From positions 1-64,000 of the forward strand of contig CAJTOW010000003.1 of the NCBI GenBank assembly GCA_910577655.1: a stretch of DNA of 64,000 bases, read 5' to 3'. The notes under the pieces were generated by a model. The model was not told where the DNA came from, made no database searches, and worked only from the letters and a program-made list of their open reading frames with translations. This document shows positions 7,958-16,426 of this stretch, in pieces; position 1 is the first letter of the stretch, and each line of letters opens with the position of its first letter. Source of the stretch: an uncultured Lachnospiraceae bacterium. Its GTDB lineage: Bacteria; Bacillota; Clostridia; Lachnospirales; Lachnospiraceae. Position numbers and translations under genes: made by a program.

Positions 7958-8800
7958 ATGGACATTCGTTATTCAGCGAACCAGAGGGATTTTAAACGCT
8001 ATACTACAGAGGAGACCCGGAAGGAGTTCCTGATCGAGAATCTGTATGTGGCGGATGAGGTTGTGGCCGTGTATTCCCATGTGGACCGTATGGTTACCCT
8101 GGGCTGTATGCCGGTCAGTGAGACTGTATCCATTGACAAGGGAATCGATATCTGGAAAAATTTTGGCACGGGATATTTCCTGGAAAGAAGGGAGATCGGT
8201 ATCTTCAACATCGGCGGCGCCGGTGTGGTGGAGGCAGACGGGGAGGTCTTCCATATGGGATATAAGGACTGCCTGTATATCACCATGGGCACGAAGAGGG
8301 TGACCTTTACCAGCGATGACAAGGCCAGTCCGGCCAAATTTTATATGGTCAGCGCTCCGGCCCATAAGCCCTGTAAGACGACCTTTATCCCCATTGATAA
8401 GGCGGCCAGGCGTCCGGTAGGCGCAGCAGAGACATCCAACAAGCGCGTGATTAACCAGTTCATCCATCCGGATGTGCTGGAGACTTGTCAGCTGTCCATG
8501 GGTATGACAGTTCTGGAACAGGGAAGCGTCTGGAATACCATGCCGGCCCACACCCATGAGCGCCGTATGGAAGTATATATGTACTTTGAAGTTCCCGAAG
8601 ATCAGGTGGTATTCCACATGATGGGCGAAGGCAGTGAGACCCGCCATATTGTCATGCAGAATGAGCAGGCCGTTATCAGCCCCTCCTGGAGTATCCATGC
8701 GGGAGCCGGGACAAGCAATTATACCTTCATCTGGGCTATGGGCGGCGAGAACCAGGCCTTTGACGATATGGATACTATCCCGATGACAGAATTAAGGTAG
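7958..8800 (+). CDS. kduI: 5-dehydro-4-deoxy-D-glucuronate isomerase
   Basis: The 280-residue protein matches KduI, a cupin isomerase that converts 5-keto-4-deoxyuronate to 2,5-diketo-3-deoxygluconate in pectin and uronic-acid breakdown. It begins MDIRYSANQRDFKRYTTE, typical of the family. The metal-binding residues are visible: H198 and H200 in AHTHERRME, E205 in the same motif, and a later histidine in SWSIHAGAG. The ATG at 7958 is 7 bp after GGAGGG; a TTG at 7943 is less likely. A YhcH-family gene follows 70 bp later. No other pectin genes are nearby. Confidence 0.95.
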   Translation: MDIRYSANQRDFKRYTTEETRKEFLIENLYVADEVVAVYSHVDRMVTLGCMPVSETVSIDKGIDIWKNFGTGYFLERREIGIFNIGGAGVVEADGEVFHMGYKDCLYITMGTKRVTFTSDDKASPAKFYMVSAPAHKPCKTTFIPIDKAARRPVGAAETSNKRVINQFIHPDVLETCQLSMGMTVLEQGSVWNTMPAHTHERRMEVYMYFEVPEDQVVFHMMGEGSETRHIVMQNEQAVISPSWSIHAGAGTSNYTFIWAMGGENQAFDDMDTIPMTELR

Positions 8801-8805
8801 CGGGA

Positions 8806-8842
8806 ACTCTCACAAAATCAGGCATAGTGAGATTCTGAGAGT
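8806..8842 (+). terminator. Hairpin between kduI and the YhcH gene
   Basis: ACTCTCA (8806-8812) pairs with TGAGAGT (8836-8842). It is weak and lacks a T-run, so it may attenuate rather than stop transcription. Confidence 0.4.
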
Positions 8843-8870
8843 ATATTTCACAAATCAAGGAGGAACACAT

Positions 8871-9335
8871 ATGATTTTCGATCAGGCAAAGAATCTGGAC
8901 TTTTACAAGACCCTGGGGGTTGGCGACCGTTATGCCAAGGCCATTGAGTGGCTGAAGAACACAGACCTGGCAGCCCTGGAGAACGGCAAGTATGAGATCG
9001 ACGGCAAGGATGTATACGTGAATGTGATGTCATACACCACCCTTCCCTGGGAGGAGGCCAAGTATGAGGCCCATGAGAATTACACAGATATCCAGTATGT
9101 GATCTCCGGGACTGAGACCATGACCTATGCTCCGGTAGATACGCTGAACCCCACCGGCCCCTACGATGCCCAGAAGGATGTGATCAAGTTTGACAATGGC
9201 AATCCAGGCCTAAGGGTAGCCTGCAACGCCGGAGATTTCATGATCTTCTTCCCCTGGGACGGACACAAGCCCAAGGCAGCCAGCGGCGAACCCTGCCAGG
9301 TTAAGAAGGCCGTAGTAAAAATTAATGAGAAATAG
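8871..9335 (+). CDS. YhcH/YjgK/YiaL family protein
   Basis: The 154-residue protein is a single-domain cupin-like member of the YhcH/YjgK/YiaL family (DUF386, related to the EbgC subunit of evolved beta-galactosidase). Family landmarks are the HENYTDIQYVISG segment and the late DFMIFFPWDGHKP segment, whose His and Asp/Glu residues are thought to bind a metal. Members are associated with sugar-acid or sialic-acid catabolism, and the position after kduI fits a sugar-acid role, but the substrate is unknown. The ATG follows CAAGGAGG. Confidence 0.9.
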   Translation: MIFDQAKNLDFYKTLGVGDRYAKAIEWLKNTDLAALENGKYEIDGKDVYVNVMSYTTLPWEEAKYEAHENYTDIQYVISGTETMTYAPVDTLNPTGPYDAQKDVIKFDNGNPGLRVACNAGDFMIFFPWDGHKPKAASGEPCQVKKAVVKINEK

Positions 9336-9345
9336 AACGGTGCGT

Positions 9346-9475
9346 GTGACAGTTCAGGGGGTATCTGGACTGTTACGAATCACCTGACAGCCACTCCTTA
9401 CGTCCTCTTATGGGGCAGGGGGTGGCTGTTCTGTGGTAACAGTTCAAGGGGTATCGGAACTGTTCACGAACTGTT
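9346..9475. repeat. Two GTAACAGTTC-family palindromes around a hairpin
   Basis: The first palindrome (9346-9378) reads GTGACAGTTC, GGGGGTATC, GACTGTTACG; the second (9436-9475) reads GTAACAGTTC, GGGGTATC, GAACTGTTC. Between them ACAGCCAC (9387-9394) pairs with GTGGCTGT (9422-9429). The shared GGGGTATC core marks these as relatives of the elements near 12100 and 13355. The region probably ends the kduI transcript. Confidence 0.65.
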
Positions 9476-9506
9476 GGGTTCTATGCAAAAAACACCCTTA
9501 ACGGTA

Positions 9507-9535
9507 TGGACAAGAACTGTGAAATACTATATAAT
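9507..9535 (+). promoter_or_regulatory. Promoter of the thioesterase gene
   Basis: TGGACA (9507-9512) and TATAAT (9530-9535) are separated by 17 bp, 33 bp before the start codon. Confidence 0.75.
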
Positions 9536-9568
9536 AAATCTAATTTTGTTTGAAAGGTTGGTAAGGTG

Positions 9569-10285
9569 ATGTATTCATTTGAAAGCCGGGTACGTTACAG
9601 TGAGATTGATGAGAAGCGGCAGCTGTCACTGACCGGGATTCTCAATTATCTGCAGGACTGCTCGACCTTTCAGTCAGAAGATCTCCAGGTGGGAATCGAT
9701 TATCTGAGTCAGAGCCGGAAGGCCTGGTGGCTGTCCTCGTGGCAGACCGTGATCGAACGGTATCCTGTTCTGGGGGAGCGGATCGTTATCAGTACATGGC
9801 CCTATGCATTTAAGGGAATGTACGGATACCGGAATTTTACGATCTGTGATAAGGAAGGCAATTATCTGGTGAAGGCCAGCTCCCTCTGGTTCCTTTTTGA
9901 TATAGAGGCAGGCAGACCGGTGCGGGTGACAGAGGCCGCCATTAAGGCATACAGATCAGAGATTCAGGAAAAGCTGGATATGGAATATGCGCCCAGGCGG
10001 ATCATATTGCCCCAGGGCTATGAGACTGCCGGGGAGATCGTGGTGGCGCGGCATCATATCGATACCAATCATCATGTCAACAACGCCCAGTACGTTGAAC
10101 TGGCCAGAGAGGTGCTGCCGGAGGCAGTCAGGGTCAGGGAACTGCGGGTGGAGTATAAGAAGGCGGCTGTGCTGGGGGACAAAGTATATCCCAGGATCAG
10201 CAGCGGAGAAGACAGCTATACGGTTGCCTTGTGCAACGGGGAGGGAAGTCCTTATGCAGTCGTCTGGATGCAGACAGCCGGCTGA
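9569..10285 (+). CDS. Acyl-ACP thioesterase
   Basis: The 238-residue protein resembles bacterial acyl-acyl carrier protein thioesterases with two hot-dog domains. The first half contains VRYSEIDEKRQLSLTGILNYLQD and SRKAWWLSSW; the second half has VVARHHIDTNHHVNNAQYV, which carries the family's catalytic Asn/His type residues. It would release free fatty acids from ACP in the cytosol. The start is ATG 9569; GTG 9566, immediately before it, is also possible. It has its own promoter, and the CvfB gene follows 54 bp later. Confidence 0.88.
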   Translation: MYSFESRVRYSEIDEKRQLSLTGILNYLQDCSTFQSEDLQVGIDYLSQSRKAWWLSSWQTVIERYPVLGERIVISTWPYAFKGMYGYRNFTICDKEGNYLVKASSLWFLFDIEAGRPVRVTEAAIKAYRSEIQEKLDMEYAPRRIILPQGYETAGEIVVARHHIDTNHHVNNAQYVELAREVLPEAVRVRELRVEYKKAAVLGDKVYPRISSGEDSYTVALCNGEGSPYAVVWMQTAG

Positions 10286-10339
10286 CAGAGGGGCACGACA
10301 GCATGGGCCATGGAGGCATGGCCGGGAAGAGAGTATGAA

Positions 10340-11179
10340 ATGATTGAACTGGGAAAGATTCAGACACTTGTGGTCCAGCGTGAGAAGAACTTTGGAGTCT
10401 ATCTGGGAGAGCCGGGGGATGATGGCCATTCGGTTCTGCTTCCTAAGAAGCAGGTGCCGGAAGGGACAAAGACAGGAGACGAGTTGACTGTCTTCATCTA
10501 TAAGGATTCGGAGGACCGTCTCATCGCTACTACCGCCACACCGAAGCTGCAGGCAGGGGAGGTAGCCCTTCTTCCGGTGAAGGAGGTAGCCCGGATCGGA
10601 GCATTTCTGGACATGGGTCTGGAGAAGGATCTCCTGCTTCCTTTCAAGGAGCAGAATCACAAGGTGATCCAGGGCGAGCAGTGTCTGGTTGCATTGTATA
10701 TTGACAAGAGCCACCGGCTGGCGGCTACCATGAAGGTGTATCCTTACATGAGGGCAGACGCGCCCTACCAGAAGGATGACCAGATCACAGGCACAATCTA
10801 TGAGATCAATGAGAATCTGGGGGCTTTCGTAGCAGTGGACAACTGCTATTACGGGATGATTCCCAAAAAGGAGCTTTACGGCAATTATCATCCGGGGGAT
10901 GTGGTGGAGGCCAGGGTTCTGAAGGTGCGGGAGGACGGCAAGCTGGATCTGAGTCCCCGTAAGAAGGCTTACATGCAGATGGACACGGATGCGGAGCTGA
11001 TCTTTAAAGCCATAGAGGAGTCCGGCGGTGTGCTTCCCTTCACGGATAAGGCGGACCCGGAGGTAATCTACCGGAAATTCCAGATGAGCAAGAATGCGTT
11101 CAAACGTGCAGTCGGACGTCTTCTCAAGGAGGGCAGGATCCGTATTACGGACAGGACGATTGAACGGATTGAAGCGTAA
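10340..11179 (+). CDS. cvfB: S1 RNA-binding protein, CvfB family
   Basis: The 279-residue protein matches CvfB/YitL, an RNA-binding regulator made of three S1-like OB domains and a C-terminal winged helix. It starts MIELGKIQTLVVQREKNFGV, has the second S1 repeat near VKEVARIGAFLDMGLEKDLLLP and the third near ITGTIYEINENLGAFVAVDN. The winged helix occupies about 215-279 (GGVLPFTDKADPEVI, FKRAVGRLLKEGRI). CvfB proteins affect virulence-gene or mRNA stability in other Firmicutes. ATG 10340 follows GGAAGAGAG; an upstream ATG at 10310 lacks a ribosome site. Confidence 0.9.
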   Translation: MIELGKIQTLVVQREKNFGVYLGEPGDDGHSVLLPKKQVPEGTKTGDELTVFIYKDSEDRLIATTATPKLQAGEVALLPVKEVARIGAFLDMGLEKDLLLPFKEQNHKVIQGEQCLVALYIDKSHRLAATMKVYPYMRADAPYQKDDQITGTIYEINENLGAFVAVDNCYYGMIPKKELYGNYHPGDVVEARVLKVREDGKLDLSPRKKAYMQMDTDAELIFKAIEESGGVLPFTDKADPEVIYRKFQMSKNAFKRAVGRLLKEGRIRITDRTIERIEA

Positions 11180-11199
11180 GTGAAACCAGGAGGATTATT

Positions 11200-11775
11200 T
11201 TGGACGCGATAGACTATTATAATAAATATGCATCAAGGATTTTCGAGGATACAGTTGACCAGGACATGGAGGAACTCAGGAAGAAATTCCTCTCCATGCT
11301 GGAAGAGGGAGACACAATTCTGGATCTGGGCTGCGGTTCCGGGCGTGACAGCGGAGCCTTCTATGAGCTGGGCTATGATGTGACACCTCTGGATGCTTCG
11401 GAGGAGATGGCGAAGCTTGCCGAGATACATACAGGGCTGGATGTGCTGCGGATCACGTATGAGGATATGGAATTTGAGGACGTATTCGACGGGATCTGGG
11501 GGTGCGGCGCTCTGATTCATGTACCCTCCAAAGAGATGGAGGACATCCTGGAGAGGGTGATCGACGCGCTGTGCCAGGGCGGTACACTGTATCTGTCCTT
11601 CCGGAAGGGGGATTTCGAAGGCTTTGAGGGCGGACTTTATTATAATGATTATACACCGGAGGGACTGGAGCGGCTGCTGGCGGATACCAGACGCTTAAAG
11701 CTCAAAGAACTCTGGGAAGCAGAGGATGGAGACGGCGCGGCATGGATCCATGCCCTTGCCAGGAAGATTGCCTGA
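11200..11775 (+). CDS. SAM-dependent class I methyltransferase
   Basis: The 191-residue protein has a canonical class I methyltransferase fold. Motif I is ILDLGCGSGRDSG at about residue 37, followed by the acidic DVTPLDASEEM strand end; motif IV-like DGIWGCGALIHVP lies near residue 98. The substrate is unknown. The start is TTG at 11200, 5 bp after CCAGGAGGA. It lies 20 bp after the CvfB stop and is probably cotranscribed. Confidence 0.85.
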   Translation: MDAIDYYNKYASRIFEDTVDQDMEELRKKFLSMLEEGDTILDLGCGSGRDSGAFYELGYDVTPLDASEEMAKLAEIHTGLDVLRITYEDMEFEDVFDGIWGCGALIHVPSKEMEDILERVIDALCQGGTLYLSFRKGDFEGFEGGLYYNDYTPEGLERLLADTRRLKLKELWEAEDGDGAAWIHALARKIA

Positions 11776-12174
11776 GGCGCTGGCTGTATGTTCCGGAACG
11801 CGGACAAAGCAGATCGCCGGTGTCCTTTTGTTTGTGTAGCGCAACGGTAATTTCAGGCTAAGGCTGTGGTTTCTTGGGCAGGATTCACAAGATTTTGGCG
11901 CCGGATGTCCGAATAGACGGATTGTAAGGAAATATTTATAAGTTTTAACCATGGAAAGCGGGCATGAAAATGGCCGCTTTTGTGATTTTAAGCAGCAGAT
12001 GGGAGCATTCAAGCAGATTTGACAAATTCATCAAAATGTTTTTGGGTATTTGGGACATGGCGTAAATAAGGGAAATATTGTATCCTTAAATATAAATGTA
12101 GCAGCCCAGGGGGTATCAGGGCTGTTATGTATAAATACCGTGGTATGGAATGAACGCGCAGGAGGAAACATCAT
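11776..12174. other. Intergenic region with terminator and palindrome, no gene
   Basis: The region holds an AAAGCGG/CCGCTTT hairpin with T-rich tail (11955-11990), an AT-rich stretch (12025-12095) that probably contains a promoter, and a palindrome at 12099-12127 (CAGCCC, GGGGGTATC, GGGCTGTTA) related to the dispersed GTAACAGTTC family. No convincing coding sequence was seen. Confidence 0.6.
11955..11990 (+). terminator. Terminator-like hairpin
   Basis: AAAGCGGGCAT (11955-11965) pairs with ATGGCCGCTTT (11970-11980), with one mismatch, followed by a T-rich tail. Confidence 0.65.
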
Positions 12175-13287
12175 ATGTCCAGTTTATCGTTGAAGCATGT
12201 AACTAAAGCATATCCCAACGGCTTTGCTGCCGTCAGGGACTTTGACCTGGAGATTGATAATCAGGAGTTTGTGGTCTTTACAGGGCCTTCCGGCTGTGGG
12301 AAATCGACGATTTTGCGGATGATAGCGGGACTGGTGGATGTGACCTCCGGCGAGATCTTTATAGATGGAAGTCTGGTCAATGATCTGGAGCCGGGGGACA
12401 GGGAGATCGCCATGCTGTTCCAGAATTATATGCTCTATCCCCATATGTCTGTATATGAGAATCTGGCATTTGGCCTGAAGCTGAAGCGGCTTCCCGAAGA
12501 GGAGATCACCTTACGTGTACGGGAGGCGGCAGAGTTTTTCGGGCTGTCCGGGATGCTGGACAGGGATCCCCAGGAGCTGACAGAAGGGCAGAGACAGAGT
12601 GTGGTTCTTGGCAGGACTGTGGTGCGAAAACCCAGGGTGTTCCTGATTGATGGAGCATTCTCCGGTCTGGAAGAGGGACTCAGGAAGCAGATGAGGGGCG
12701 AGATCTCCAGAATGAACCGGGAGCTGGGGATGACCATTATCTATGTGACAGATGACCAGGCCGAGGTACTTGCTCTGGGAACCAGAACCGTAGCCATTAA
12801 GGACGGCATGATCCAGCAGGTAGGCTTCCCCAAGAATCTCTATAACCAGCCGGACAATGTATTCGTAGCTGGTTTCCTTGGTTTTCCCCAGATGAACCGG
12901 GCCGAGGTAGCAGCCGGAAACAGCAAAGACGGCGTCACCCTCACCGCCAACGGGATCAATCTGACCCTTCCGGATGCCCTGGGCAAAGTCCTGGAGGAGA
13001 ATGGCTACCTGGGAAAGACCGTAGTCCTGGGGATTCGTCCGGACGCGCTCCATAAAGCCCAGGCCAAAGCTTCTGAGAACCAGATGATCCAGATAGAAGT
13101 ACGTACCCGGGAAGAGCTGGGAACCGGCAATTTCCTGCATTTTGACATGGGCGGTACAGAGTGGACTGCCTGCACAGACCAGCAGGCAGACCCGGGCGAT
13201 ACTGTCCGGTTATCCGTGGATATGAACCAGATCCATATTTTTGATAAAGAAACCCGTCAGGCTATTGTACACGGAAATCAGTTATAG
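12175..13287 (+). CDS. Solitary UgpC/MsmX-type ABC ATPase with degraded catalytic motifs
   Basis: The 370-residue protein has the length and layout of sugar-importer ATPases: nucleotide-binding domain (1-235) and C-terminal OB-type regulatory domain. Walker A is intact (GPSGCGKST). The signature is LTEGQ (135-139) instead of LSGGQ. The Walker B aspartate D159 is followed by glycine rather than the catalytic glutamate (LIDGAF instead of LMDEPL). The switch histidine is replaced by aspartate (YVTDDQ, D193). ATP binding may persist, but normal hydrolysis is doubtful. No permease or binding protein is adjacent. It could be a regulatory or decaying paralogue of a shared sugar ATPase. Confidence 0.85.
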   Translation: MSSLSLKHVTKAYPNGFAAVRDFDLEIDNQEFVVFTGPSGCGKSTILRMIAGLVDVTSGEIFIDGSLVNDLEPGDREIAMLFQNYMLYPHMSVYENLAFGLKLKRLPEEEITLRVREAAEFFGLSGMLDRDPQELTEGQRQSVVLGRTVVRKPRVFLIDGAFSGLEEGLRKQMRGEISRMNRELGMTIIYVTDDQAEVLALGTRTVAIKDGMIQQVGFPKNLYNQPDNVFVAGFLGFPQMNRAEVAAGNSKDGVTLTANGINLTLPDALGKVLEENGYLGKTVVLGIRPDALHKAQAKASENQMIQIEVRTREELGTGNFLHFDMGGTEWTACTDQQADPGDTVRLSVDMNQIHIFDKETRQAIVHGNQL

Positions 13288-13390
13288 CAGGCACAGCCGA
13301 CGCCGGTCACGCATTCTGGTACTGACTTGCGGAGATAACGGTGAATTAAAGCAACAGTCCGGCAGGTATCTGAACTGTTACACAACACCT

Positions 13391-13541
13391 GTTACAGTTC
13401 ACGGGGCGGGGAAAACTGGACGGAAACAGACGTCAAGCTGGCTTGTAAGACTGTTTTTGTCCAGTTTTCCACATCGGGCGGACGCCCGATGCTTCTTGTC
13501 CGGCATAGCCGGACAAGAAGATGTCCCCCGGGAACAGTAAC
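13391..13541. repeat. 150-bp three-hairpin repeat, copy B
   Basis: Homologous to copies A (7004) and C (22942). Stem 1 is AAAACTGGAC/GTCCAGTTTT, stem 2 is ATCGGGCG/CGCCCGAT and stem 3 is TTGTCCGGC/GCCGGACAA. The termini are TTACAGTTCACGG and GAACAGTAAC. Confidence 0.85.
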
Positions 13542-13559
13542 CAACATCTATGAGTTTTT

Positions 13560-13592
13560 GCAGGCGGATACGATACTCCGCTTGCTTTTTTT
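13560..13592 (+). terminator. Rho-independent terminator
   Basis: GCGGA (13564-13568) pairs with TCCGC (13577-13581), extended by GC/GC ends, and is followed by TTGC and eight T residues. Confidence 0.7.
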
Positions 13593-13721
13593 TGCAAATT
13601 GCATTAAGATATAAATTGAAATAGTTTTATTATTGGGAATAATGTGTAACAGTTATAAACCGGACCGTTACATGGATTTATGCAGTCAATACTGGCAAAT
13701 ATTTTATAAGGAGCGTGAGCT

Positions 13722-14810
13722 ATGATTTCAAATCAGATTCTTCAGTCTACTATCGAAGGCTTGAAAGAGATTACAAGGATTGACCTCTGTATCTGTGACA
13801 CGGAGGGGAAGGTTCTTGCATCGACATTTCCGGATGCAGAAGAGTATGAAAGCTCCATTCTTTCATTTGTGGATTCACCGGCAGACAGTCAGGTGATTCA
13901 GGGTTATCAGTTCTTTAAGGTATTTGACGAGCACCAGCTGGAGTATATTCTGCTGGCCAGAGGCGGCAGTGACGATGTTTATATGGTAGGGAAGCTGGCT
14001 GCCTTCCAGGTACAGAATCTCCTGGTAGCATACAAGGAGCGCTTTGACAAGGATAACTTTATCAAGAACCTGCTTCTGGATAACCTGCTTCTGGTGGATA
14101 TCTATAACCGGGCCAAGAAGCTCCACATTGAGACTAATGTGAAGCGGGTGGTCTTTTTGATTGAGACCAAGCATGAGAAGGATGTCAATGCCCTGGAGAC
14201 TGTCCGCAGTCTGTTCGCTACCAGAACCAAGGATTTCATCACCGCGGTGGATGAGAAGAACATCATTCTGGTCAAGGAGGTCAAGCCCAACGAGACCTAT
14301 GAGGACCTGGAGAAGACCGCCAACATGATCCTGGATATGCTGAATACCGAGGCCATGACCAAGGTTCATGTGTCCTTTGGTACGATCGTGGGAGATATCA
14401 AGGAGGTGTCCCGTTCCTACAAGGAGGCCAAGATGGCCCTGGATGTGGGCAAGATCTTCTACAGCGGCAAGAATGTGGTGGCCTACTCCAATCTGGGCAT
14501 CGGCCGCCTGATCTACCAGCTGCCCCTGCCCTTGTGCCGGATGTTCATCAAGGAGATCTTTGAGACCCATTCGCCGGATGAGTTCGATGAGGAGACCCTG
14601 ACAACCATCAACAAGTTTTTTGAGAACAGCCTGAATGTCTCTGAGACATCCAGACAGCTCTATATTCATAGGAATACCCTGGTCTACCGTCTCGATAAGC
14701 TTCAGAAGAGTACAGGGCTGGATCTGCGGGTATTTGAGGATGCCATCACCTTTAAGATCGCACTGATGGTGGTCAAATATATGAATTACATGGAGAACCA
14801 GGATTTCTAA
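13722..14810 (+). CDS. PucR/CdaR-family transcriptional regulator
   Basis: The 362-residue protein resembles sugar-diacid/PucR-type regulators. An N-terminal sensory region (1-130, starting ILQSTIEGLKEITRIDLCICD) precedes a GGDEF-like middle domain (about 140-260). The C-terminal PucR helix-turn-helix (about 300-355) contains NVSETSRQLYIHRNTLVYRLDKL. The effector is unknown; carbohydrate-acid sensing is inferred from the family. The ATG follows AAGGAG. It lies 37 bp before ftsE but is functionally unrelated to it. Confidence 0.85.
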   Translation: MISNQILQSTIEGLKEITRIDLCICDTEGKVLASTFPDAEEYESSILSFVDSPADSQVIQGYQFFKVFDEHQLEYILLARGGSDDVYMVGKLAAFQVQNLLVAYKERFDKDNFIKNLLLDNLLLVDIYNRAKKLHIETNVKRVVFLIETKHEKDVNALETVRSLFATRTKDFITAVDEKNIILVKEVKPNETYEDLEKTANMILDMLNTEAMTKVHVSFGTIVGDIKEVSRSYKEAKMALDVGKIFYSGKNVVAYSNLGIGRLIYQLPLPLCRMFIKEIFETHSPDEFDEETLTTINKFFENSLNVSETSRQLYIHRNTLVYRLDKLQKSTGLDLRVFEDAITFKIALMVVKYMNYMENQDF

Positions 14811-14847
14811 AATACGGCTTTGTTTTCCGGATTTATCAGAGGAGATT

Positions 14848-15507
14848 ATGATTGAGATAATAGATGTCAGCATGACCTATGGGGCAGGCAACCGGGCCCT
14901 CCGGAATATCAATATCCAGATAGAGGACGGGGAGTTCGTGTTTATCATGGGGCGCAGCGGTGCCGGGAAGTCGACCCTCCTTAAACTTCTTTTGAAAGAG
15001 GCGGAGCCTACAGAGGGCCGGATCATTGTCAATGATATGGATCTGCAGAGGATGCGGCGCCGCCATGTCCCCCGGTACCGGCGGACGCTGGGAGTGGTAT
15101 TTCAGGATTTCCGCCTGCTGAATGACCGCAATGTATTTGAAAATGTTGCCTTCGCCCAGCGGGTGATCGGTGTGTCTGCCCGGACGATCCGGGGGACAGT
15201 ACCGCGGATGCTGAAGATGGTAGGGCTGTCCGCCAAGTATAAGTCCCTGCCGGGGCAGCTTTCCGGAGGGGAGCAGCAGCGTGTGGCCATTGCCCGCGCC
15301 CTGATCAACCGTCCGGATATTCTGCTGGCTGATGAACCTACGGGGAATCTGGACCATGAGAATGCCGCGGGGATCATGAAGCTTTTGGAGCAGATCAACC
15401 GGAGGGGAACGACGGTGGTGGTAGTGACTCACAGCCAGGAGCTGGTGGCACAGATGGGCAGGCGGGTCATAGTCATGGACAAGGGCAGGGTAATTAGCGA
15501 TGGTTAG
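14848..15507 (+). CDS. ftsE: Cell division ATP-binding protein FtsE
   Basis: The 219-residue ABC ATPase has all motifs: Walker A GRSGAGKST, signature LSGGEQQR, Walker B ILLADEPTGNLD and H-loop VTHSQ. The near-complete match to FtsE and the overlapping ftsX leave little doubt. FtsEX transmits ATP hydrolysis across the membrane to activate a peptidoglycan hydrolase at the division or elongation site. The hydrolase is encoded two genes on. It overlaps ftsX by 8 bp, which suggests translational coupling. Confidence 0.96.
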   Translation: MIEIIDVSMTYGAGNRALRNINIQIEDGEFVFIMGRSGAGKSTLLKLLLKEAEPTEGRIIVNDMDLQRMRRRHVPRYRRTLGVVFQDFRLLNDRNVFENVAFAQRVIGVSARTIRGTVPRMLKMVGLSAKYKSLPGQLSGGEQQRVAIARALINRPDILLADEPTGNLDHENAAGIMKLLEQINRRGTTVVVVTHSQELVAQMGRRVIVMDKGRVISDG

Positions 15508-16405
15508 CACTTTTTTTTATTGCCTGAAGCAGGGCATCCGGAATATATTCCGGAATATCTGGTTTTCTCTGGCATCGGTTGCCACCATTTCCGCCTGCAT
15601 TTTCCTTTTTTGCCTGTTCTTTTCCATCGTGTCCAATATTCAGTATATGGTCAGACGGATGGAGAGCACCGTAGGTGTGACGGTGCTCTTTCATGAGGAG
15701 CTGGTGGAAGAGCAGATCCGTGAAGTGGGTGAACAGATCCTGACCTGGGGCGGGATCCGGGATATGGTCTATATTTCAGAGGAGGAGGCCTGGGCCTCTT
15801 TCCAGAATATTTATTTTGCGGGACATGAGGAGCTGGCAGAAGGATTTGCGGAGGACAATCCCCTGGCAGGCTCCTCCAGCTATGTGATCTATCTGGAGGA
15901 TATCTCCCGGCAGGAGGAGTTTGCCGCGTGGCTGGAAGGCCTGGAAGGTGTCCGGCAGGTGAATTATGCCAATACAGTGGTATCCGGACTCTCTAATTTC
16001 AATAAGATCCTGAGCCTGATCTCCCTGGTGATTATTGGTGTCCTGCTGGCGGTAGCTATGTTCCTGATTAACAATACGATCTCTGTGGCGGCGGCCTTTC
16101 GGAAGCGGGAGAGTGAGATCATGCGCCTGATCGGAGCGACGAATTTCATGATCCGGGCTCCTTTTATCGTGGAGGGACTTTTGCTGGGGCTGGCCGGAGC
16201 AGTGGTCCCTCTGGGGATCATATTCGTCCTCTACACCCGGTCTGTGGCCTATATAGCGGAGCGGTTCCATATGCTGGCGGATGTTTTCACCTTCATTCCC
16301 ATCGCGGAGATCTATCCGGTCATGATCGCGGTAGCCATGGCTCTGGGGGTGGGGATCGGCTTTGTGGGAAGCTTTGTCACGATCCGTAAATATCTGCGGG
16401 TATAG
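15500..16405 (+). CDS. ftsX: Cell division permease-like protein FtsX
   Basis: The 301-residue protein has four predicted membrane segments: one at the N-terminus (about 20-45) and three C-terminal (about 170-195, 220-245, 265-295). A large extracellular loop (about 50-160) lies between, as in FtsX. Conserved segments include IRNIFRNIWFSLASVATISACIF and the RKRESEIMRLIGATNFMIR cytoplasmic coupling region. The loop should contact the M23 hydrolase encoded next. The ATG is inside ftsE. Confidence 0.95.
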   Translation: MVSTFFYCLKQGIRNIFRNIWFSLASVATISACIFLFCLFFSIVSNIQYMVRRMESTVGVTVLFHEELVEEQIREVGEQILTWGGIRDMVYISEEEAWASFQNIYFAGHEELAEGFAEDNPLAGSSSYVIYLEDISRQEEFAAWLEGLEGVRQVNYANTVVSGLSNFNKILSLISLVIIGVLLAVAMFLINNTISVAAAFRKRESEIMRLIGATNFMIRAPFIVEGLLLGLAGAVVPLGIIFVLYTRSVAYIAERFHMLADVFTFIPIAEIYPVMIAVAMALGVGIGFVGSFVTIRKYLRV

Positions 16406-16426
16406 GGGGATGATGGAGGTCGGAGG

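Larger units (their letters stand above)
13288..13721. other. Intergenic region with repeats and terminator, no gene
   Basis: A GTAACAGTTC-family palindrome lies at 13353-13380 (AACAGTCC, AGGTATC, GAACTGTTAC). It is followed by the 150-bp repeat copy B, a terminator at 13560-13592, and an AT-rich stretch to 13708 that should hold the promoter of the regulator gene. The 99-codon open frame crossing the repeat is an artefact of its GC content. Confidence 0.65.

Noticed and set aside
13241..13540. 99-codon open frame across the repeat at 13391-13541
   Set aside because: It overlaps the end of the ABC ATPase gene and the structured repeat, and a similar frame appears in the other repeat copy only because of shared sequence.
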